Below are positions 58,342 through 64,000 of a stretch of 64,000 nt of DNA, piece after piece. The stretch covers positions 1-64,000 of the forward strand of contig CAAGDX010000033.1 of assembly GCA_900768685.1 (NCBI GenBank). The letters run 5' to 3'. This DNA comes from Bacteroidales bacterium (lineage in GTDB: Bacteria > Bacteroidota > Bacteroidia > Bacteroidales > Muribaculaceae). The notes under the pieces were generated by a model. That model searched no databases and was not told where the DNA came from. It saw only the letters and a program-made list of their open reading frames with translations. Made by a program: the position numbers and the translations under genes. Numbering within the stretch: position 1 is the first letter of the stretch; each line of letters starts with the position of its first letter.

Positions 58342-59604
58342 TTAATATTTAACAGGCTCTAAAATGCGGATAAGTTCAATGAGGGCTGCGGCTGTGGCTC
58401 GTTCTATTATTCTTTGGCGATTGCCGGGGAAAAAGTAGGTGCCGGAGAGGGTTTTGAGAGGGGTGTGAACGGCTATGCATACTGTCCCTACGGGTTTTTC
58501 AGGGGAGCCTCCACCGGGACCGGCTATGCCGGATGTGGCAACGGAACAGTCTGAACCTAAGGATTTTATGACGCCGGAAGCCATTTGCTTCGCTACGGGA
58601 ACGCTCACGGCTCCAAGGGTTTCTATGGTGTTTGCATCAACACCCAGGATGTTTGTTTTCACGCTGTTTGCGTAAGACACTACGGAGCCTAAAAATACGT
58701 CTGATGAGCCGGGAATAAGTGTGATGCTGTGAGCGATGTTGCCACCCGTGCAACTTTCCGCCGTGGCAAAAGTGTAGCCGTGCTTTCTGAGCATTTCCAG
58801 GGCAATTTCCGCCACAGGTGCGTCTTTTTCCGCAAAAACGGCATCGCCCAGAATGGCTTTCAGTTCTGCGACTTTTTCATCTAAAAGGTTATTGATAAAA
58901 TCCGCATCCGCATGTACGCCGTCAAGACGCAGTTTTTGGTAGCCCGGCACGGGCAGATATGCCAAATGGAGGTATGGCGGCAAGTTATCTTCCCATGTAT
59001 CAAGCATTTCCGCAATTCCGGATTCCGTGATGCCATATACGAGCAGGTTGCGATGTGAAACGGTGATGTCGCAGCCAAAGTGCGATAAAAGTTGTGGAAA
59101 AACGGCTGTTTTTATCATGTGCGAGGTCTCTGCGGGCACGCCCGGCAATGTTACGAGAACTTTCTCCTTGCCGCCCACAGTTTGCTCGAACCACATTATA
59201 GGTGCTGTGCCCACAACGTTTTGAATAATCTTTGCAGACGACGGTACAAATGCTTGATTGCGAGTGAGTCCGTTTATTTTAATGTGACGGCGATTGCAAA
59301 CGTCTTCCACGTTTTTCAGCACCTCGTTGTCAAAAACGAGTTCGCCGCCAAAAATGTCGAGGAGCACATTTTTTGTGATGTCGTCTTTAGTGGGACCGAG
59401 TCCGCCGGTAGTAATCACGATGTCTGAATGGTTCATGGCAGCGTGAACGGCAGCCTTTATTTCATCGGCATTGTCGCCAACTGTGAAAACACGGTTTATC
59501 TGCCAGTTTGCGGTGCTGAAAGTGCGAGCGATGTCACCGGAATTTGTGTCCGTGACCTGACCGAGGAGAATTTCATCTCCTATCACGATAATAGAAATGT
59601 CCAT
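58342..59604 (-). CDS. cinA: CinA family nicotinamide-nucleotide amidase
   Basis: The 420-residue protein has the N-terminal MoaB-like domain (TGGLGPTKDDITK) and the C-terminal amidase domain (ATAESCTGGNIAHSI, SDCSVATSGIAGPGG, PVGTVCIAV). It has COG1058 ADP-ribose pyrophosphatase and NMN-deamidase activities in other bacteria (family knowledge). It lies 6 bases after tsaD. Its last seven residues (ILEPVKY) are encoded by the AGAGCCTG motif. Confidence 0.94.
   Translation of the reverse strand: MDISIIVIGDEILLGQVTDTNSGDIARTFSTANWQINRVFTVGDNADEIKAAVHAAMNHSDIVITTGGLGPTKDDITKNVLLDIFGGELVFDNEVLKNVEDVCNRRHIKINGLTRNQAFVPSSAKIIQNVVGTAPIMWFEQTVGGKEKVLVTLPGVPAETSHMIKTAVFPQLLSHFGCDITVSHRNLLVYGITESGIAEMLDTWEDNLPPYLHLAYLPVPGYQKLRLDGVHADADFINNLLDEKVAELKAILGDAVFAEKDAPVAEIALEMLRKHGYTFATAESCTGGNIAHSITLIPGSSDVFLGSVVSYANSVKTNILGVDANTIETLGAVSVPVAKQMASGVIKSLGSDCSVATSGIAGPGGGSPEKPVGTVCIAVHTPLKTLSGTYFFPGNRQRIIERATAAALIELIRILEPVKY
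58351..58364 (-). repeat. AGAGCCTG motif copy encoding the CinA C-terminus
   Basis: TTTTAGAGCCTGTT on the minus strand is translated as the last residues of CinA. The TAG in it is out of frame, so the protein runs on to the next TAA. Confidence 0.7.
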
Positions 59605-59610
59605 TGATTC

Positions 59611-60627
59611 TTAGAGAGTTACACGTGCAAAAGGAGCAGCGTCGTAAGGGCAGAAATCTTTGTCGAGGTACTTATAATATCCGGCGATAGCCACCATAGC
59701 GGCGTTGTCTGTAGTAAAAGAGCGTTTAGGTATAAATGCTTTGAGGTGATGTTTTTCGCAGTATTCCGCTACAGCCTGTCGTACGCCGGAATTTGCGGAA
59801 ACGCCACCACCGATAGCCACCGTTTTGACACCTGTCTGCTTCACAGCCTTGTCTAACTTGTTCAGCAGAATGTCTATGATTGTGGCTTGGAGCGAAGCGG
59901 CGAGGTCTGCCATATTTTCCTCCACAAAGTTAGGATTTTCCTTCACGGCATCACGCAGAGTGTAGAGAAAAGACGTTTTCAGTCCGCTGAAACTGTAATC
60001 CAATCCCGGGATGTGCGGTTTGGCGAATTTGAATTTTGTTTTGTCTCCCTGTGCGGCAAGTCGGTCGATATGCGGACCGCCGGGGTAGGGTAATCCCATC
60101 ACTTTAGCACATTTGTCAAAGGCTTCACCGGCAGCATCGTCGATAGTCTGACCGATGATTTGCATATCATTGTAATTTTTTACGAGTACGAGTTGTGAGT
60201 TGCCTCCGGAAATGAGCAGACACAGGAACGGGTATTCCGGAGTGACATCGTCTTCTTTTTCTTTCACAAAGTGCGACAGTACGTGACCGTGAAGGTGATT
60301 CACGTCAACAATAGGAATACGTAGCCCTACGGATAAGCCCTTTGCAAAAGAAGTGCCCACGAGGAGCGAGCCGAGCAAGCCCGGTCCGCGAGTGAAAGCA
60401 ATGGCGGTGAGGTCTGTTTTGCTGATGCCTGCACGTTTAAGTGCCGCGTCAACCACAGGCACGATGTTTTGCTGGTGTGCACGTGAAGCCAGTTCCGGCA
60501 CCACGCCACCGTATTCCTCGTGAACGGATTGCGATGCTATCACATTGCTGAGCAGTATTCCGTCGCGAATTACGGCTGCACTTGTGTCGTCGCAAGAAGA
60601 TTCAATACCAAGTATTGTGATACTCAT
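59611..60627 (-). CDS. tsaD: tRNA N6-threonylcarbamoyladenosine synthase subunit TsaD
   Basis: It transfers the threonylcarbamoyl group to A37 of ANN-decoding tRNAs. The 338-residue protein has the ASKHA start GIESSCDDTSAAV, the metal-binding HLHGH-type motif in VDVNHLHGHVLSHF and the C-terminal GGGVSANSG. A possible promoter box (TAACTTTG, 60654-60661) sits within the last codons of the WbqC gene upstream, though the two genes may also be co-transcribed (18-base gap). Confidence 0.96.
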   Translation of the reverse strand: MSITILGIESSCDDTSAAVIRDGILLSNVIASQSVHEEYGGVVPELASRAHQQNIVPVVDAALKRAGISKTDLTAIAFTRGPGLLGSLLVGTSFAKGLSVGLRIPIVDVNHLHGHVLSHFVKEKEDDVTPEYPFLCLLISGGNSQLVLVKNYNDMQIIGQTIDDAAGEAFDKCAKVMGLPYPGGPHIDRLAAQGDKTKFKFAKPHIPGLDYSFSGLKTSFLYTLRDAVKENPNFVEENMADLAASLQATIIDILLNKLDKAVKQTGVKTVAIGGGVSANSGVRQAVAEYCEKHHLKAFIPKRSFTTDNAAMVAIAGYYKYLDKDFCPYDAAPFARVTL

Positions 60628-60645
60628 TTCTATATATTATGAATT

Positions 60646-61296
60646 TTATTGTGCAAAGTTACTCATTTTTTGCAAAACGAGGGGTGATTCCGGACCCATA
60701 TTAAAAATAAGGTCCAATATTGAAAGGTGCGGAATAAAACCGAAGTCGCCTTGACGCACCTGGTAGTATGGCACAGGCTCATAGAGAGGCAGGTTTTTGC
60801 CGCGGCAGTCTATGGCGTCTGTTATGTTTTCCGCAGAAAAAGTTATTTCCGTGTCAATGTCCATAATTTTGCAGATTGTGTCATTGATAGCGATGTTGAG
60901 GTCTGCGAGTCGGGGGTATTTTTCCGGAGTGTCGCTGCGGAGAAAATCCGCAAACTTATCTGCATAGAACTCAAAAAACGGTGTTCTGCCGTAGGCAGAT
61001 TCTATAGAAACGCGTTGCACATGCCACCATTCGCCGTGATGTGACACGCGGATGTCTCCCCAGCGGGCAGCGGTCATAGATACAGGCTTTTCAATGGGAA
61101 AAGTAAGATTCAGTTCGCGGTTTACGTCTGCAATGACGGTTCGGTGAGTGGATTTGAGCCTTTTGTCAAAGCGAGAAGAATAGTCTATCACGCACTTGCC
61201 GTACTTTGCAAGTGTGGCATAGTAATCCACGGAACCGTAATAAGCCGGGGAGAGCAGTACGCAGGATTCCGGAAACAGTGTCAGTGGATTTGCCAT
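60646..61296 (-). CDS. WbqC family protein
   Basis: The 216-residue protein matches the WbqC pattern: an N-terminal FPESCVLLSPAYYGSVDYYATL, NLTFPIEKP, central WHVQRVSIESAYGRTPFFEFYAD, and C-terminal YYQVRQGDFGFIPHLSILDLIFNMG. The family occurs in O-antigen clusters and beside lepB in Bacteroidales, with no proven activity. It is 6 bases after lepB. Confidence 0.9.
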   Translation of the reverse strand: MANPLTLFPESCVLLSPAYYGSVDYYATLAKYGKCVIDYSSRFDKRLKSTHRTVIADVNRELNLTFPIEKPVSMTAARWGDIRVSHHGEWWHVQRVSIESAYGRTPFFEFYADKFADFLRSDTPEKYPRLADLNIAINDTICKIMDIDTEITFSAENITDAIDCRGKNLPLYEPVPYYQVRQGDFGFIPHLSILDLIFNMGPESPLVLQKMSNFAQ

Positions 61297-61302
61297 TTCT
61301 GT

Positions 61303-62850
61303 TTATTCTTTGAAACTATCTTTGTCCGGGTTGGCATCAAGGAAAACGCGATTCCAGCGGATTCCGCCGTTAAAGAGAGATTTGTCCTTGTCGAAAGAGA
61401 TAATCACTCTCCAAGGTGAGCCTACGATATGGTCTTCCGGCACGAAACCCCAGTAGCGAGAGTCCAGGGAATTATCTCGGTTGTCGCCCATCATAAAGTA
61501 ATAATCCATGCGGAAAGTGTATTCTTCCACCGTTTTTCCGTCTATGTTCAGTTTCCCGTCCACGATTTTTGCTGTTGCATTGCCTTCATAGACGCGGATG
61601 GCACGGTCGTAAGTGCTCCAGTTTTCGCTGTTTATGGCAATTTTCATGCCTTTAGCAGGAATCACGATGCCTGTTTGTCCGCCATAGTCCGCACGGGTCC
61701 AGTTTGCGGAAATGCCTTCAGGAAACAGAAATTCCTGATGGTCCGCCGGCATAATTTTCACGAAAGCAATGTCTTTTCTTGCCTCCAGAGTTTTCACCAT
61801 TTTGCTTGTGAGCGGAGAAATGTATGCGGCAGGGATTTTGCCGGAAGCGGAATCTACATAAAACCCGCTTTGAGCAGCCATTTCCGGAGTAATGCCGTTG
61901 AAAGCTATTCTGTGAATATCGTCAGCGGCAATTCCCAGTTCATCAAAGAGTTCCTGTGAAATTTCGCCGCTTTTGGTTTGATAGACGTAGTTAAACTGCA
62001 CATTTTCCGGCTGGGGCAGTGCCTTGCCGTTGATATAAATAATGCCGTTGATAATTTTCAGAGTATCGCCGGGGATAGCCACGCAACGTTTCACATAGTT
62101 TTCGCGGCGATCTACAGGTCGATATTTCACTTCGCCAAATTCAGCCTTGTTGTTTATCACTGCGGTTCTGCCAAACATTTTCACGAGTGTGTAATAGTCC
62201 GGATTATTCACCTTAGTCATCACAGTGTCGCCTGCAGGGAAATTGAACACCACAATGTCGCCGCGTTCTATTTTGCGGAGACCTTTCAGGCGTTTGTAAC
62301 TCACTTCCGGGCAGTCTGTGTAACTGTCGCAGTTCAAGATAGGGAGAGTATTGTGAACGAGTGGAAAATGAATAGGCGTCATAGGTACTCTCGGACCGTA
62401 AATCACCTTGTTTACAAAGAGATAATCGCCGGTAAGGAGTGTTTTTTCAAGAGAAGAAGACGGTATCTGATAGTTTTGACCGAGGTAGGCAAAAACGAAA
62501 TATACAAGCACGAGAGCATACACGATAGCGTCAATCCAACTCATTACGGTATATACTTTCTTGTTTTTGCTTTTCTTCCACCATGTGAAAGGGATGTAGC
62601 CCGTGATGTAAATGTCCAAAAGCAAAAACTCAAACAGTGCAACCCACCATGTGCCGAGCCATATAACCCATGCAAAAAATATCAGTGAAACAATTCCGAA
62701 ACGAAGCCAACGAGTGGGCTTTGTAGCGGCACAGCGTAAAGAGAAATCCTCCCAAAACGATAGTTTCGGGTTATCCGGGTCTTCCCATTTGGCATCTTCT
62801 ATGTTGCTTTTGTTTTTGTTTTCTTCAGCAGGCTCTTTTACGTCGCTCAT
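61303..62850 (-). CDS. lepB: Signal peptidase I, long form
   Basis: It removes signal peptides from exported proteins. The 515-residue protein is about twice the length of E. coli-like forms, as usual in the order. It has two or three N-terminal transmembrane helices, nucleophile Ser133 in IPSSSLEKTL, the general-base Lys in YVKRCVAIPGDTLKI, and the C-terminal MMGDNRDNSLDSRYWGFVP box. The extra length lies mostly as an insertion before the conserved GDNRDNS region. The start is preceded by 74 bases with no terminator. Confidence 0.95.
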   Translation of the reverse strand: MSDVKEPAEENKNKSNIEDAKWEDPDNPKLSFWEDFSLRCAATKPTRWLRFGIVSLIFFAWVIWLGTWWVALFEFLLLDIYITGYIPFTWWKKSKNKKVYTVMSWIDAIVYALVLVYFVFAYLGQNYQIPSSSLEKTLLTGDYLFVNKVIYGPRVPMTPIHFPLVHNTLPILNCDSYTDCPEVSYKRLKGLRKIERGDIVVFNFPAGDTVMTKVNNPDYYTLVKMFGRTAVINNKAEFGEVKYRPVDRRENYVKRCVAIPGDTLKIINGIIYINGKALPQPENVQFNYVYQTKSGEISQELFDELGIAADDIHRIAFNGITPEMAAQSGFYVDSASGKIPAAYISPLTSKMVKTLEARKDIAFVKIMPADHQEFLFPEGISANWTRADYGGQTGIVIPAKGMKIAINSENWSTYDRAIRVYEGNATAKIVDGKLNIDGKTVEEYTFRMDYYFMMGDNRDNSLDSRYWGFVPEDHIVGSPWRVIISFDKDKSLFNGGIRWNRVFLDANPDKDSFKE

Positions 62851-62924
62851 TTTGTTGCGTTTTACTTGTATGTATAATAAATAAGGAGAGAGGAGGAGAG
62901 GAATTGATTTTTTTATGTTACTTT

Positions 62925-64000
62925 TTATTTCACGAGTACACGGCGAGCAAAGTCGTCAACAACAACGATGTAAAGTCCTTTCGGGAGTTTGATGTTTGTG
63001 TTGCCGATAGCCAGTGTTTCTTCGTGGATAGTAGTGCCGGCAGTGGTGTAGATGATAGCGTGATTACCGCTCTTGGAGTTTTCAATCACGAGTTCACCAT
63101 TGAGGCTGTAAGCGTCCCAAGTGTGGTAATCTACCACTTCTTCCACGCTTGCTTCATAATTTGTGATGAGGACATTGTCTATCAAGAGGCGTTTGCCGGA
63201 TTTCTGCACGAAGCGAACACGGATATTGCCTGTTTTCTTGATGCTGTAACTGTAAAGAACGTAGGTAGCACCGCTGATAGTTTCAGTACCCAAGTTTGTC
63301 CATGTAGCACCGCCGTCTGTAGAATAGTCAACGTCTATTTCAGCATCTGAATCAGTACCGAAAATGCGAGCGTAGAACGACAGTTCGTCTGCACCGTTTG
63401 GCTTGTCTTCCGCCATAGTTATGGAGTCGTCTGCACTTTTGCCGAAACGTGCCGCGTGGTCGCCTTCGTAGGCAGTTTCACCGTTAAATACGCCAACGTT
63501 TTTGAAGTTCCATGTAGCGGCGGAACCTTCGTAAGTGCCGGTAGCATAACTTGTTGTGAAGTTTGGCTCGAATGTTTCGCAGAAAGTTGAGGCATCGCGG
63601 CTTACTTCACCGTAAACTTCCACACATTCAGATGTATAGTCACCTGCGGTAGCATAAAGTTCTTTGACGTATGTTCCGTAGTCGTTGCTGAGAAGTCGCA
63701 GATAGAAGCGGTCTTCTTCCGGAGAAAGTGTGATTGTAGTGCTCCAGTTTGTCTTGTCTGTAGAGAGTTCGAATGGTTCGGCGATGATGATTTTCACATC
63801 GTCTGAAATATTCTCGATTTCCACACGCATTTCAGCTACTTCTGAAGGCTGACCTACGATTGAAGTGAGTTTGAGTTCTGCATCGTAGAGGAACTGTATG
63901 CTTGCAGGAGGAGCGGCTGTGGTGAGGTTAATCACATCGGAAGTGATAGAGCCGTAAGTGAGGTAGTATGAATAGTTTGTGGAAGGAGTAAGTCCTGTCA
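62925..64000 (-). CDS. 3' part of a T9SS cargo surface protein, truncated by the window edge
   Basis: The reading frame is open from the right edge to a stop at 62925 and covers more than 355 residues of a larger protein. It begins inside a fibronectin-type III-like end (GLTPSTNYSYYLTYG). A beta-rich Ig-like region follows, then a carbohydrate-binding jelly roll (residues ~165-280 of the visible part; WNFKNVGVFNG, IDVDYSTDGGATWTNLG, IRVRFVQKSGKRLLIDNVLI) and a T9SS C-terminus (GLYIVVVDDFARRVLVK). The catalytic or binding N-terminus is outside the window. Confidence 0.8.
   Translation of the reverse strand, partial: TGLTPSTNYSYYLTYGSITSDVINLTTAAPPASIQFLYDAELKLTSIVGQPSEVAEMRVEIENISDDVKIIIAEPFELSTDKTNWSTTITLSPEEDRFYLRLLSNDYGTYVKELYATAGDYTSECVEVYGEVSRDASTFCETFEPNFTTSYATGTYEGSAATWNFKNVGVFNGETAYEGDHAARFGKSADDSITMAEDKPNGADELSFYARIFGTDSDAEIDVDYSTDGGATWTNLGTETISGATYVLYSYSIKKTGNIRVRFVQKSGKRLLIDNVLITNYEASVEEVVDYHTWDAYSLNGELVIENSKSGNHAIIYTTAGTTIHEETLAIGNTNIKLPKGLYIVVVDDFARRVLVK

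Noticed and set aside
60654..60661. Independent promoter for tsaD inside the WbqC gene
   Set aside because: TAACTTTG is present, but without a -33 element and inside coding sequence, so it may be chance. Mentioned only in the tsaD entry.

Overview
The window is bacterial chromosome from a member of the Bacteroidota, most likely order Bacteroidales. Three things show this. Nearly every operon start carries the Bacteroidetes promoter box TAnnTTTG, usually with weak or no Shine-Dalgarno. Many large exported proteins end in a type IX secretion (T9SS) style C-terminal sorting domain (pattern G-[IVL]-Y ... K-[IV]-[IV]). Gene order also matches the order as I recall it from Bacteroides-type genomes: coaX-OMP-lptC-CNNM, psd-pssA-DUF4834, pyrE-SRPBCC-argH, pyrH-frr and lepB-WbqC. 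No species can be named from sequence alone. I see no rRNA operon, prophage, CRISPR array or intact insertion sequence.

Layout. 0-7.2 kb: two identical tRNA-Val genes, then a plus-strand run of coaX, an outer-membrane protein, lptC, a CNNM/CorC-type membrane protein, a MATE exporter and serine dehydratase. 7.2-22 kb is an accessory, surface-oriented region: a membrane-bound AraC regulator, the decayed remnant of a large lectin-like surface protein, a GT-C glycosyltransferase, a 1,086-residue BspA-type leucine-rich-repeat protein, a tRNA with CAT anticodon, a CotH-kinase protein, a zeta-type toxin-antitoxin pair and a subtilisin-like protease. 21.5-28.9 kb: pgi, a FadL-type porin and the phospholipid genes psd-pssA, with an AlbA_2-type ATP-binding protein lying between pssA and DUF4834/DUF2461. 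28.9-38 kb: a five-gene minus-strand operon of secreted wall/glycan-active proteins (phosphodiester glycosidase, then two tandem pairs of beta-propeller plus zinc amidase). 38-49.5 kb: two DUF4143 ATPases bracket a housekeeping block (pyrE, SRPBCC, argH, a Rieske-like lipoprotein, SemiSWEET, ligA) and a metal-chelate ABC importer. 49.5-64 kb: an NSS transporter, LD-carboxypeptidase, radical SAM, frr, pyrH, an acetyltransferase-like protein, a pseudokinase, rpsT between two identical tRNA-Glu genes, recO, cinA, tsaD, WbqC, lepB, and the 3' part of another T9SS cargo gene running off the right edge.

How it works together. At least eight T9SS-type cargo genes or remnants lie in the window, consistent with a surface-active commensal or host-associated lifestyle. 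The best candidate for an undescribed system is the 28.9-38.0 kb operon, whose domain set (amidase, amidase, phosphodiester alpha-GlcNAcase-like enzyme, two propellers) suggests an exported device acting on peptidoglycan or sugar-phosphate polymers. The strongest unexplained DNA signal is a dispersed motif, consensus TTTTAGAGCCTGTTTCATTATAA, present about eleven times and mostly placed exactly at or just after stop codons. Other non-coding oddities are 9-bp-period repeats at three loci, a 26-27 bp promoter-bearing direct repeat flanking the toxin-antitoxin pair, palindromic 39-bp repeats before one ATPase gene, and several promoters so close to ATG that the mRNAs should be leaderless.
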